Shown in pieces: positions 1-7,850 of a DNA stretch of 64,000 nt (its first letter is position 1; each line of letters starts with the position of its first letter). Origin of the DNA: Timonella senegalensis JC301 (GTDB lineage: Bacteria > Actinomycetota > Actinomycetes > Actinomycetales > Cellulomonadaceae). Under the pieces are notes generated by a model. It ran no database searches. It saw nothing but the letters and a program-made list of their open reading frames with translations, and had not been told where the DNA came from. The stretch covers positions 209,533 through 273,532 of the forward strand of contig NZ_HE978641.1 of NCBI RefSeq assembly GCF_000312125.1, written 5' to 3'. Position numbers and translations under genes: made by a program.

Positions 1-46
1 TGATTGCCGCGCGGATCTGCTCAACTGACGGGGATGCGGTGGTCAT
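1..46 (-). CDS. N-terminus of an unidentified gene, cut by the window edge
   Basis: An ATG at 46..44 on the minus strand opens a frame to the window edge (15 residues, beginning MTTASPSVEQIRAAI). A purine-rich ribosome site (AGAGAGAGG) lies a few bases upstream. Two LacI-type operators sit 57-125 bases upstream and the LacI-family gene lies just beyond them on the same strand, so this is probably the repressor's target, likely a carbohydrate-use gene. Fifteen residues are too few to name a family. Confidence 0.55.
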   Translation of the reverse strand, partial: MTTASPSVEQIRAAI

Positions 47-102
47 CGCTGCCTCTCTCTGCCACAACGCTGTGCGGGTTCTGATGGTCCACGTGCGCGG
101 CT

Positions 103-116
103 TGTTAGCGTTCACA
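103..116. promoter_or_regulatory. LacI-family operator candidate, promoter-proximal copy
   Basis: The 14-mer TGTTAGCGTTCACA (reverse TGTGAACGCTAACA) has TGT...ACA ends and a CG-containing centre, as is usual for LacI-family operators. An identical 14-mer lies 55 bp further on, close to five helical turns. Both copies lie between the LacI-type gene and the gene that starts at 46. Binding is inferred. Confidence 0.55.
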
Positions 117-157
117 CTTTCGGGAACGCAGGGCGCGGCACGGTTTGATACTCAGAA

Positions 158-171
158 TGTTAGCGTTCACA
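158..171. promoter_or_regulatory. LacI-family operator candidate, distal copy
   Basis: Second perfect copy of the 14-mer found at 103-116. Its flanks are also similar (a run resembling CACTTTCGGGAA follows the first copy and CATTTGTGGGAA this one), which suggests a duplicated operator able to support looping or cooperative binding. Confidence 0.55.
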
Positions 172-241
172 TTTGTGGGAATCAAGCCGACCCGTTAAGT
201 CAGATTTCTTGCGTGCAAGCGCGCCGGACTCGGCGCAGCGC

Positions 242-1261
242 CTAGCCGGCCAGCGCCCGCGGCACCGCCGTGCTTGAACGGACCACCAGCTCGGGCTCAA
301 TCACCGAGTTGCGCGCCTCTCCCCCGTCAATCACGGCAAGGAGCGATTCGATGACCATCCGGCCCATCTCTGCAAACTTGTGGTGCACGGTGGTGAGCGG
401 CGGGATGAAGTTCGACGCGCCCGGCTGGTCGTCCACTCCAACTACCGAGACGTCCTGCGGAACTCGCAGGCCAGCTTCCGTGAACGCACGGATCAGACCC
501 AGAGCGATCATGTCGTTGGCGGCAAACACCGCGCTCGGCACTCCGGCTCGCGCGAGGTGCACGCCCACTTCGTACCCGCGCTCAGGCGACCAGTCCGCTT
601 GGACCAACGGCACTGGATTGAGCCCACGCTCGGTGCACTCAAGTTTCCACCCCTCGAGCCGTCCGCGAGCGTCCGTCCAGTTGAGCGGACCAGACACGTG
701 GGCTATGTCTTGGTGTCCCAACTCCGCGAGGTGCCGCACGGCGATTCGCCCCGCCTGCACCTGGTCCAAGGAAACCGACTGCATCGAGTCAGGCACGAGC
801 TCCGCGTCCGCGAACACAACTACCGGTACTGGCGCCACAAATGAGTGCAGCGCCTCTACCACCTCAGTCTCTGGTGCGATCACAACGATCCCGTCCACAC
901 CCTGCCCAAGCAGGTGGTCCAGAAGCTCCTTCATCACGCGCGACGACGCGCGCTTCACAGTGGCCATCGAGATGAAGTACCCGGCCTCGCGCGCAGCCTC
1001 CTCGATCGCAACCACCGCCCGCTGCGGGCCGAACAAGGACCGCCCGGTCGTGATGACGCCAATGGTCCCAGATCGTCGTGTAACGAGGGCCCGAGCCGCA
1101 AAATTGCGCCGGTATCCCAGTTCGTCAATGGCGGCCTGGACCCGCTCGCGGGTCTCTGGCCGCACTGAATCATGGCCGTTCAGGACGCGCGAGACCGTCT
1201 GGTGGGACACCCCAGCCAGTTTTGCCACGTCGTTCATGCCCGGTGGGCGCCCTGCAGCCAT
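242..1261 (-). CDS. LacI/GalR-family transcriptional repressor
   Basis: A 339-residue protein of normal LacI length. Residues about 9-28 form the helix-turn-helix and hinge start (VAKLAGVSHQTVSRVLNG), followed by the periplasmic-binding-protein-like sugar domain, with typical blocks such as GIVVIAPE, HVSGPLNW, FAANDMIALG and VVGVDDQPGASNF. It probably binds a sugar or sugar phosphate and represses the downstream gene that starts at 46, whose spacer carries two identical operator-like sites. The gene lies 8 bp after a 42-residue membrane protein gene on the same strand, so the two are probably co-transcribed. The inducer cannot be told from the sequence. Confidence 0.93.
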   Translation of the reverse strand: MAAGRPPGMNDVAKLAGVSHQTVSRVLNGHDSVRPETRERVQAAIDELGYRRNFAARALVTRRSGTIGVITTGRSLFGPQRAVVAIEEAAREAGYFISMATVKRASSRVMKELLDHLLGQGVDGIVVIAPETEVVEALHSFVAPVPVVVFADAELVPDSMQSVSLDQVQAGRIAVRHLAELGHQDIAHVSGPLNWTDARGRLEGWKLECTERGLNPVPLVQADWSPERGYEVGVHLARAGVPSAVFAANDMIALGLIRAFTEAGLRVPQDVSVVGVDDQPGASNFIPPLTTVHHKFAEMGRMVIESLLAVIDGGEARNSVIEPELVVRSSTAVPRALAG

Positions 1262-1269
1262 TCTTGTCC

Positions 1270-1398
1270 CTACTTCAGCAGGCCAATAATGCCGTCGGCA
1301 ATGAAGTACAGCGCTACGAGCGCCGCACCGAGCCAGATCAGCTTGCGCTGCATCGATGGCGGCTTAGGTGTCTTTTTGTCGTCCTGGCCTGTGGTCAT
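1270..1398 (-). CDS. 42-residue single-pass membrane protein
   Basis: ATG at 1398 and TAG at 1272..1270. The ribosome site AGGAG lies 8 bases before the start. The first 20 residues are charged and polar (Lys/Asp/Pro-rich), then comes one hydrophobic helix (LIWLGAALVALYFIADGIIG) ending in LLK. The positive-inside pattern suggests a cytoplasmic N-terminus. It lies directly upstream of the LacI-type gene with 8 bp between them. Function unknown; real coding is supported by the ribosome site, the helix and the tight spacing. Confidence 0.7.
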   Translation of the reverse strand: MTTGQDDKKTPKPPSMQRKLIWLGAALVALYFIADGIIGLLK

Positions 1399-1489
1399 AG
1401 TCGCGCTCCTGTGGGCGGGTTGGTCTGGTGACTCCACTGTAACCGTTCCGCGTCCTGGCGCCCGGCACCTCTCCGCCGCTCACATACGC

Positions 1490-1558
1490 CGAGATTGCAC
1501 CTGGGGGTCCGAGATGTTCCGGCGGCCGGAACATCTCGGACCCCCAGGTGCAATCTCG
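1490..1558. repeat. Perfect 33-bp inverted repeat with 3-base loop
   Basis: Arms 1490-1522 and 1526-1558 are exact reverse complements around the loop CGG. The arm itself contains CCGAGAT-like words twice. It lies between two divergently transcribed genes, so it is not an ordinary terminator for either. It could be a small mobile-element remnant or a structured RNA. Confidence 0.85.
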
Positions 1559-1577
1559 CGGGGAGAGGAGGGAAAGC

Positions 1578-1656
1578 CCTGCCGAGATTGGTGCGAGGAC
1601 TGCGAAATAGACGCTCCTAACGTGCATTTCGCAGTCCTCGCACCCTTCTCGGCAGG
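1578..1656. repeat. Second long inverted repeat, 31-bp arms with 2 mismatches
   Basis: Arms 1578-1608 and 1626-1656 pair at 29 of 31 positions around a 17-base loop. It begins 19 bp after the previous hairpin and shares the word GCCGAGATTG with it, so the two may be diverged members of one repeat family. It lies 88 bp upstream of radA. Confidence 0.8.
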
Positions 1657-1743
1657 TTATTTTCGACGATCTTGGTCCTGTACCAGCCCCAACTCACGCC
1701 CCAGCATTCGTTCAATGTCAGTGGCTCCGTCTAGGTTTGTTCC

Positions 1744-3117
1744 ATGGCTACAGCTACCAAGACCGGCAAGGTCCGCCCCGCTTTTCGTTGCACCGAGTGC
1801 GGATGGACCACTGCCAAGTGGGTTGGCCGCTGCGGGGAATGCCAGGAATGGGGCACTGTCTCGGAGGCGGGAACCGCCCCAACCGGCCCAAAGACTTCCG
1901 CGAGCAACCCTTCGGCAAACCCAGCGCGCCCCATCGCCGACATCTCGGTGGACTCTGCGCGCGCCGTACCTACTGGCATCTCGGAGTTTGACCGGGTTCT
2001 CGGCGGCGGCCTAGTACCAGGGGCCGTAGTCCTGCTCGCGGGAGAACCCGGCGTGGGAAAGTCCACACTCCTCCTCGATGTCGCGGCTACCGCGGCTCGC
2101 AATGGCCGCAGGGTTCTCTACATCACGGGAGAGGAATCGGCCGGGCAGGAGCGACTCCGCGCCGAGCGTATCCATGCGTTGGATGGGAACCTGCTGCTTG
2201 CCGCAGAGACTGACCTTGGACTGGTGCTTGGGCAAGTCGAGGCAACCAACCCAGATCTACTCATCGTGGACTCCGTGCAGACCATCGCATCCGCGGAAGT
2301 AGAGGGCTCTCCAGGAGGCGTTGGGCAGGTTCGAGAGGTCGCAGCATCCCTGATCAAGTGCGCCAAAGACCGCAACCTACCAGTTGTTTTGGTCGGCCAC
2401 GTGACCAAGGATGGATCGGTCGCCGGCCCCCGAACCCTCGAGCACCTCGTGGACGTGGTCTGCCAGTTTGAAGGTGATCGCCACTCTCGCCTACGCATGG
2501 TTCGCGCAGCCAAGAACCGCTTTGGCCCCACGGATGAGGTTGGCTGCTTTGAGCTCACAGAGGACGGCATCGTCGGACTCTCCGACCCTTCTGGCCTGTT
2601 CCTGTCCCACATAAACATGCTTGTCCCGGGCACCTGCGTAACCGTGACAATTGAGGGCCGCCGCCCGCTCGCTCTCGAGGTTCAGGCGCTCGTGGTCCCA
2701 AGCCCCTTGGCCAACCCCCGCCGCACTACCAGCGGAATAGATAACTCCCGCCTTGCCATGATTCTCGCCGTAGCGCACAGGCATCTGGGCGCCAAGCTCA
2801 TGGAAACGGACGTATACGTGTCCACCATCGGCGGCGCCAAGATCACCGAGCCCGCAGTAGATCTCGCACTCCTCTTGGCCATTATCTCTGCGCTTGAGGA
2901 TAAGGCCCTCCCTGTCGGAACGATCGCCCTTGGGGAGGTCGGATTGGCAGGAGAACTGCGTTCCGTGACAGGCATCGCGCAGCGCCTGCAGGAGGCAGCA
3001 CGCCTCGGTTTCAAGCGTGCAATCGTGCCCGCCAACGCAACGCTCAAGGCCCCCGCGGGTATGAAACTCCTCCAAGCGCAAACCGTGTATGAAGCAGTTG
3101 CCGCCGCCCATTCGTGA
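1744..3117 (+). CDS. radA: DNA repair protein RadA
   Basis: A 457-residue branch-migration ATPase of homologous recombination, full length. A four-cysteine zinc finger (C16, C19, C30, C33) opens the protein. The RecA-like core has a Walker A motif GEPGVGKST at 100-108 and the RadA signature KNRFG at 257-261. The C-terminal part is the Lon-protease-like domain (STIGGAKITEPAVDLALLLA). disA follows 95 bp downstream on the same strand; the radA-disA pairing is common in Gram-positive bacteria and links repair with c-di-AMP signalling. A weak dyad (TTTGTT...AACAAA) lies in the gap between them. Confidence 0.97.
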   Translation: MATATKTGKVRPAFRCTECGWTTAKWVGRCGECQEWGTVSEAGTAPTGPKTSASNPSANPARPIADISVDSARAVPTGISEFDRVLGGGLVPGAVVLLAGEPGVGKSTLLLDVAATAARNGRRVLYITGEESAGQERLRAERIHALDGNLLLAAETDLGLVLGQVEATNPDLLIVDSVQTIASAEVEGSPGGVGQVREVAASLIKCAKDRNLPVVLVGHVTKDGSVAGPRTLEHLVDVVCQFEGDRHSRLRMVRAAKNRFGPTDEVGCFELTEDGIVGLSDPSGLFLSHINMLVPGTCVTVTIEGRRPLALEVQALVVPSPLANPRRTTSGIDNSRLAMILAVAHRHLGAKLMETDVYVSTIGGAKITEPAVDLALLLAIISALEDKALPVGTIALGEVGLAGELRSVTGIAQRLQEAARLGFKRAIVPANATLKAPAGMKLLQAQTVYEAVAAAHS

Positions 3118-3200
3118 ATAACCGCAGGGTGAGCACCATTTGTTCGCACTTCGGTAACAAACACACCTGATTTCTCGCGGAACTTGAACGTTTTCCCGCG

Positions 3201-3206
3201 TAAGAT
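3201..3206 (+). promoter_or_regulatory. -10 box of a likely leaderless disA transcript
   Basis: TAAGAT lies six bases before the GTG at 3213, so transcription would begin at about the start codon. No Shine-Dalgarno sequence precedes any of the possible starts. No convincing -35 was found. Confidence 0.5.
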
Positions 3207-3212
3207 TTGGGT

Positions 3213-4298
3213 GTGGCCAATACCCCCGTGAATCACGATGAACTTTTGCGCGATACCCTCGCCGCCGTTGCTCCTGGTACGGAGCTACGTGACGGCCTTG
3301 AACGCATCCTGCGTGGACGCACCGGTGCCCTCATCGTGCTCGGATACAACGACCTGGTTGAGTCAATCGCAACCGGTGGATTCGACCTGAACGTCGAGTT
3401 CGCTTCAACGCGTCTTCGTGAGCTCTGCAAGATGGATGGCGCCGTTGTCATGGAGGGGTACGGCGGACACATTCGCCGCGCGGCCGTCCAGCTCTTGCCA
3501 GACCCCACCATCGAGACTTCCGAGTCGGGTACCCGTCACCGTACTGCCGAGCGAGTAGCCAAGCAGACCGGCCTTCCGGTCATTTCCGTGTCTCAGTCGA
3601 TGCACATCATTGCGCTCTACATCAACGACACCCGCTACGTGCTCGAGGACCCCGACACCATCCAGGGCCGGGCAAACCAGGCAATCGCCACACTTGAGCG
3701 ATACAAGTCGCGCCTCGACGAAGTTTCAGGCACTCTCTCCGCCCTTGAGATCGAGGACCTCGTCACGGTTCGTGACGTATGCATCGTGGTCCAACGCCTC
3801 GAAATGGTCGGCCGTATTTCTGATGAAGTCGCCGGCTACGTGGTCGAGCTCGGCACTGAAGGACGATTGCTCGCCCTCCAACACGACGAGCTCATCGGAG
3901 CGATCGTCTCCGACCGCGAACTCGTACTGCGCGACTACGTGGACACCACCCGCAAGGGTCAGTCCGTCCCTGAGATTCTGGCCTCACTCGGCAAGCTAAA
4001 CTCGACCGAACTCCTCGACCTCTCCGCGATTGGCCGTGTCCTGGGCCTTCCTGGCGGTGGCGATGCACTCGATGCAGCCGTTGCGCCGCACGGATATCGC
4101 ATGATGGCCCGCGTGCCACGCCTCCCCGGAGCAATTGTGGACCGCCTGGTCAACCACTTCGGTGGCCTCCAAAAGCTCCTCGCAGCAACCATTGAAGACC
4201 TCATGGCCGTTGACGGCGTGGGTGAACAGCGTGCACGAGCAGTCCGCGAGGGCCTGTCCCGCCTCGCTGAGTCAAGCATCCTCGAGCGCTACGTTTAG
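3213..4298 (+). CDS. disA: DNA integrity scanning diadenylate cyclase DisA
   Basis: Makes c-di-AMP from two ATP and scans DNA for branched structures. From GTG 3213 it is 361 residues, the usual length. The DAC domain carries the DGA motif at about 75-77 and RHR at about 108-110 ([14 protein letters not shown]). A helical linker follows, then a C-terminal helix-hairpin-helix DNA-binding domain ([20 protein letters not shown]). TTG 3207 is an alternative start; GTG 3213 is preferred because it sits six bases after a -10 box. The TAG stop overlaps the stop of the convergent neighbour by three to four bases. Confidence 0.96.
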   Translation: MANTPVNHDELLRDTLAAVAPGTELRDGLERILRGRTGALIVLGYNDLVESIATGGFDLNVEFASTRLRELCKMDGAVVMEGYGGHIRRAAVQLLPDPTIETSESGTRHRTAERVAKQTGLPVISVSQSMHIIALYINDTRYVLEDPDTIQGRANQAIATLERYKSRLDEVSGTLSALEIEDLVTVRDVCIVVQRLEMVGRISDEVAGYVVELGTEGRLLALQHDELIGAIVSDRELVLRDYVDTTRKGQSVPEILASLGKLNSTELLDLSAIGRVLGLPGGGDALDAAVAPHGYRMMARVPRLPGAIVDRLVNHFGGLQKLLAATIEDLMAVDGVGEQRARAVREGLSRLAESSILERYV

Positions 4299-5089
4299 TC
4301 CTTCGTTATCTGGAACACGAGTTCGTTCGACTTGACGTCCTTGTAGTTGGCCACTGCCTTATAGGTTCCGGGTAGTGCGGTCGGCATGTCTTTGGCACAC
4401 GAGGCGTTCGAGCGGTCGCCGCTCCAGTTGATCGTGTTCTTCGCCTTGGCGCCCGCCTCCATGTAGTACGGACGGCTCGAGTCGGTTTCGCAGTCTGCAC
4501 TGGACCAGATACGGTCAGAGCCCGAGAAGATCGTAAGGACCTCCTCGCTCGCGTTCAGATCCACGAGGCAGTCCTCTTGTCCCTGATACGTCAGGTCAAC
4601 GTTGAAGGCATTTCCCTTGCCCTCCACCACGCTCTTCGAGCCGCTGCTCAAGGCGAGCACGATAGCGCTGGGGTCACACGCGGCAGGAGCGCCCGCCTTG
4701 CCGTCCTTGAGATCGTCCTTGCCGGAGTCCTCGCCCTTGTCTGTGTCTTTGTCCGCATTCTTGGGCTCGTCAGTCTTGCCATCCTTGGTGGTGCTCACGG
4801 CAGAGTCGTCCTTCGCACTCTTGGAGGGCGCCGGATCCTTGGTCTTACCGGAGCCCGCCGTACCTTCCGCCGAATTCTGGGTGTCCGGTTCATCCTTGGT
4901 GAAGATCCCCGCGATGCCCTTGATCGCGAACACGAGGATGGCGACTAGGGCGAGGAGAATCAAGATCGCGACTGCCCGTCTGATCCAGTACACATACTGG
5001 GGAGTCGGGTCTGGACGTGGCGCGTTACGTTGCCTCGGCGCTGAGGGGTCGCCTTGTTCGCGACCAGGGGTGCGTGGCTCCATATCCAT
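4295..5089 (-). CDS. Single-pass membrane protein with acidic/lysine linker and extracellular domain
   Basis: From ATG 5089 it is 264 residues: a proline/arginine-rich cytoplasmic stretch (1-37), one membrane helix (about 38-56), then a Thr/Lys/Asp/Ser-rich low-complexity linker (about 64-125), then a C-terminal domain of about 125 residues with beta-rich pattern and four cysteines that could form disulfides. The frame stays open upstream into the mutY region, so the start is uncertain (ATG 5083 or 5089; no clear ribosome site). No family is recognised. It is convergent with disA (stops overlap) and divergent from mutY. Confidence 0.72.
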   Translation of the reverse strand: MDMEPRTPGREQGDPSAPRQRNAPRPDPTPQYVYWIRRAVAILILLALVAILVFAIKGIAGIFTKDEPDTQNSAEGTAGSGKTKDPAPSKSAKDDSAVSTTKDGKTDEPKNADKDTDKGEDSGKDDLKDGKAGAPAACDPSAIVLALSSGSKSVVEGKGNAFNVDLTYQGQEDCLVDLNASEEVLTIFSGSDRIWSSADCETDSSRPYYMEAGAKAKNTINWSGDRSNASCAKDMPTALPGTYKAVANYKDVKSNELVFQITKD

Positions 5090-5243
5090 ACGGTACGGCG
5101 AGAACTGAGGAATCTTGCCGAATTCCGCGCTGGCGCGCCGCCGTTCGGCTGGACTCCCCATGCCACAATGGGGTGTGCGTCGTTCCATTCCAACTCCGGT
5201 TTCCGCAGCTTCAGCAACCCAAAAACCGCCCCTCGGACGGCGG

Positions 5244-6164
5244 GTGAACAGCACAGATTCCACCCGCGATGCGCGCTCGCTTGATCCCCGGATCAGCAAA
5301 ATCCAACGCCTCGTGGGCGAGTGGTTCCAAGAACACCAGCGGCCGCTTCCGTGGCGCGATCCCCAGACGTCAGCTTGGGCGGTGCTGTTGTCCGAGGTCA
5401 TGTCCCAGCAGACGCCGGTTTCCCGCGTGGAACCGATCTGGCGGCGCTGGCTCGACCTGTGGCCAACTCCGGCCGATCTTGCCGCCGCCCCCACCGCAGA
5501 CGTGCTACGAGAGTGGGCCTCACTCGGCTATCCGCGCCGGGCGCTGCGCCTTGCGGACTGTGCCCGGTCAATCGTCGAAAATCATGACGGACAGGTGCCA
5601 CGCACCTATCAGGAGCTGCTAGCGCTGCCCGGCATCGGCGACTACACGGCGGCGGCCGTGGTCGCGTTCGCCTACGGCGAGCGCTCCACCGTGGTGGACA
5701 CGAACGTGCGGCGCGTGTTGGCCAGGGCGATTGACGGGGATGCGCTCGCGCATCCCACGTACTCGGCGGCGGAGCGCGCTTTTGCGCGCAAAATTACTCC
5801 CGACGATTCTGGGGACGCAGCCCTGTGGGCTGCGGCTTCGATGGAACTCGGTGCCGTCATATGCACGGCACGGGTAGCGCTGTGCGAGCAATGCCCAATT
5901 AGGGCGCTCTGCGCTTGGCGGGCTGCGGGGTATCCGGAGGATGAGCACGCGCACAAGCGCACCACGCAAAAGTTCACGGGCACGGACCGCCAGGTCCGAG
6001 GCAAGGTCATGAAGCTACTTAGGGAGGCGCACGGACCTGTGCTCGGCGCGCAGGTCGACCTGGTGTGGCCGGACGCTGCCCAGCTGGAGCGGTGCGTGGG
6101 CTCGCTGATCGAGGACGGTCTTATTGAGCAGGACGGCGAGGCGTACTCGCTGCCCGCGTCCTAG
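5244..6164 (+). CDS. mutY: A/G-specific adenine DNA glycosylase MutY
   Basis: Removes adenine mispaired with 8-oxoguanine. From GTG 5244 it is 306 residues. It contains the helix-hairpin-helix glycosylase core, catalytic Glu51 in SEVMSQQTPVSRV, the hairpin LPGIGDYTAAAV, catalytic Asp152 in VVDTNVRRVLARAI, and a [4Fe-4S] site C207-X6-C214-X2-C217-X5-C223. The C-terminal NUDIX-like domain of long MutY proteins is missing; only about 60 residues of winged-helix-like sequence follow the cluster, as in many actinobacterial forms. The start is chosen by homology to the protein's core and a GGACGG site 7 bases upstream; the frame is open further upstream. Confidence 0.93.
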   Translation: MNSTDSTRDARSLDPRISKIQRLVGEWFQEHQRPLPWRDPQTSAWAVLLSEVMSQQTPVSRVEPIWRRWLDLWPTPADLAAAPTADVLREWASLGYPRRALRLADCARSIVENHDGQVPRTYQELLALPGIGDYTAAAVVAFAYGERSTVVDTNVRRVLARAIDGDALAHPTYSAAERAFARKITPDDSGDAALWAAASMELGAVICTARVALCEQCPIRALCAWRAAGYPEDEHAHKRTTQKFTGTDRQVRGKVMKLLREAHGPVLGAQVDLVWPDAAQLERCVGSLIEDGLIEQDGEAYSLPAS

Positions 6165-6188
6165 GAGCCAGCACTAGGTGTTGGCTCC
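6164..6188. terminator. Hairpin between convergent mutY and acetyltransferase genes
   Basis: GGAGCCAGCAC pairs with GTGTTGGCTCC (11 bp, one G-T) around a short TAG loop, directly at the mutY stop. A second small palindrome, AGCGTTAACGCT, follows. Confidence 0.5.
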
Positions 6189-6221
6189 AGGTGCTTGCCC
6201 CAGCGTTAACGCTAGGCGCTA

Positions 6222-6764
6222 CTAGAGCTCGAGGAGCATGCGCGAGTTGCCCAGGGTGTTGGGCTTCACGCGGGCGAGGTCGAGGAACTCGGCCACGCCG
6301 TCGTCGTGTGAGCGTAGGAGTTCCGCATACACGTCCACGCCCACTGGTGTGCCCTCGATCTGCTTGAAGCCGTGGCGCTCAAAGAACTTGATCTCAAAGG
6401 TCAGGCAGAAAACGTGCTTGAGTTCGAACTCGCGAGCCCGGCGCAGCAACTCTTCAACAATGGTCCCGCCGATGCCGTGGCCGAGGTATTCCTTGTCCAC
6501 CGCGAGCGTGCGGATCTCCCCCAGTTCCTCCCACATGATGTGGAGCGCACCGCAGCCCACAATACTGTTTGGTTCGCCAACCTTATGGATCACCACAAAT
6601 TCTTGGACTGACTCGTAGTACGTGACTGCTTCCTTAGCAATGAGGATGCGTTCCGCCGCATACGGCTCGACGAGCGCTCGGATGGCGGGTACGTCTTTGG
6701 GGCGTGCGGGACGAAGCTCAAAAGGAAAGTCACTATTCACACTTAGAACGTACGCCTTTCTCAC
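6222..6764 (-). CDS. GNAT N-acetyltransferase, N-acetylglutamate synthase-like
   Basis: A 180-residue single GNAT domain (LRPARPKDVPAIRALV; acetyl-CoA loop GHGIGGTIVEELLRRAREF). The overall pattern, including ALHIMWEELGEIRTLAV and FFERHGFKQIEGTPVGVDVY, matches the short actinobacterial N-acetylglutamate synthase (Rv2747/ArgA type), which starts arginine synthesis from glutamate. The amino-acid-kinase domain of E. coli ArgA is absent, as expected for this class. No arginine genes lie nearby. The GTG at 6764 is the longest start; GTG at the VNSDFPF position, nine residues in, is possible. Confidence 0.82.
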   Translation of the reverse strand: MRKAYVLSVNSDFPFELRPARPKDVPAIRALVEPYAAERILIAKEAVTYYESVQEFVVIHKVGEPNSIVGCGALHIMWEELGEIRTLAVDKEYLGHGIGGTIVEELLRRAREFELKHVFCLTFEIKFFERHGFKQIEGTPVGVDVYAELLRSHDDGVAEFLDLARVKPNTLGNSRMLLEL

Positions 6765-6799
6765 CGCTGAGTGAGGATACGACCACGATGCGTCGCAAA

Positions 6800-7753
6800 C
6801 TAGTCGGAGTTGATCATGAACTTGGTCGCCGTAATCTCATCAATGATGAGGTCAGTGATGACGCCCGCGCGCAGGGCAGCCCGAAGCGGCGTGACCTTGT
6901 TATCGCCGGAAACGGCGCACACGCGGCGCGGAATGTTCTTGAGCTGCATCGGGTTGGGCCCGGTGGCCCGGCTGTTAATAGGGATGTCCGCGTAGGTTCC
7001 ATCCTCGCGAAGGAACACAGTGCACACGTCACCCACCACGCCCTCGCGGTCAAGGGTCTCCACGTCGTCCTGCTCGAGATACCCGGCAGAGTACACATGG
7101 GAGGGCAGTCCACCAGTCAGAGCACCCACCGAGAAGAGCGCGATGTCGGCAGCCCGCTGCATCTCGATGACACGCCGGATCGAGCGTTCACGCCACATCG
7201 CCTCCTTGGTCTCGTCGAAGTCGAAGAAGGCCGGCACCGGGAAGTAGACGGCGTGCGCATCAAATGCCTCTGCGAAGCTTGCGATCAGGTCACCGGCATA
7301 GGCGACACCGGAAGTTCGGGTGTTTGCAGCCCCATTCAGTTGGACGATCGCCCCGCCCTGGGTGGGCTTCTTGGGCAGGTGCCGTGCGATGGCGCTCAGA
7401 GTCGTACCCCACGCAACAGACAAAACCATCTCTGACTGGAACCAGTTTGCAACCAATTTTGCGCACGTAAGTGCGACTTGCTCGTGCCTCGACTCGTCCG
7501 AGTGGCTGTCCATGACTGGCACAACAAATGCCTCGACACCCCATGTTTCACGAAAATGCTGGCGCAGGCCGGGTGCACGGGATTGCGCTGGTCGCAGTGT
7601 GATTTCCACCAGACCGGAGTCCCTTGCTTCTTTAATCATGCGGGAAACCGTCGAACGCGAAGTCCCCATGTGACGTGCGATTGTCTCCATTTTTACGTCT
7701 TGCAGGTAGTACATAGACGCAACGCGGAGGATGTCCTGGTCTCGGTAAGCCAT
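6800..7753 (-). CDS. SorC-family sugar-binding transcriptional regulator
   Basis: A 317-residue protein. Residues about 5-45 form the SorC helix-turn-helix (ILRVASMYYLQDVKMETIAR, then HMGTSRSTVSRMIKEARDSG); the rest is the NagB-like effector domain with typical blocks (LSVAWGTTLSAIARHL, VQLNGA, ADIALFSVGALTGGLPSHVY, CAVSGDNKVTPLRAALR). It is divergent from glpD with about 100 bp between them, and palindromes in that gap are candidate operators, so it very likely controls the glycerol genes. Its ligand would be a phosphorylated glycerol-pathway intermediate (inference). It has no clear ribosome site. Confidence 0.9.
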   Translation of the reverse strand: MAYRDQDILRVASMYYLQDVKMETIARHMGTSRSTVSRMIKEARDSGLVEITLRPAQSRAPGLRQHFRETWGVEAFVVPVMDSHSDESRHEQVALTCAKLVANWFQSEMVLSVAWGTTLSAIARHLPKKPTQGGAIVQLNGAANTRTSGVAYAGDLIASFAEAFDAHAVYFPVPAFFDFDETKEAMWRERSIRRVIEMQRAADIALFSVGALTGGLPSHVYSAGYLEQDDVETLDREGVVGDVCTVFLREDGTYADIPINSRATGPNPMQLKNIPRRVCAVSGDNKVTPLRAALRAGVITDLIIDEITATKFMINSD

Positions 7754-7763
7754 ACTCTAGTTT

Positions 7764-7777
7764 TGCACGTATGTGCA
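7764..7777. promoter_or_regulatory. Palindrome TGCAC-GTAT-GTGCA, candidate SorC-type operator
   Basis: A perfect 5+4+5 dyad 10 bp before the regulator's start codon, in the divergent spacer to glpD. A similar run, TTTTGCGCACGTAAGTGCGAC, lies inside the regulator gene near 7457-7477. Confidence 0.5.
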
Positions 7778-7782
7778 TTCGA

Positions 7783-7792
7783 GTTGCGCAAC
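7783..7792. promoter_or_regulatory. Palindrome GTTGCGCAAC, second candidate operator for the glycerol genes
   Basis: A perfect 10-bp palindrome between the first dyad and the glpD start at 7851. Its place in the divergent spacer is the only evidence for function. Confidence 0.35.
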
Positions 7793-7850
7793 CGTTCTAG
7801 GTCGTGGAAGTTTTGTAAATACGTCGAGGCCATTTTCTGAAAGGACAGCG

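Noticed and set aside
1578-1656. Rho-independent terminator for the 42-residue gene or radA
   Set aside because: Both genes are transcribed away from it and no T-run follows.
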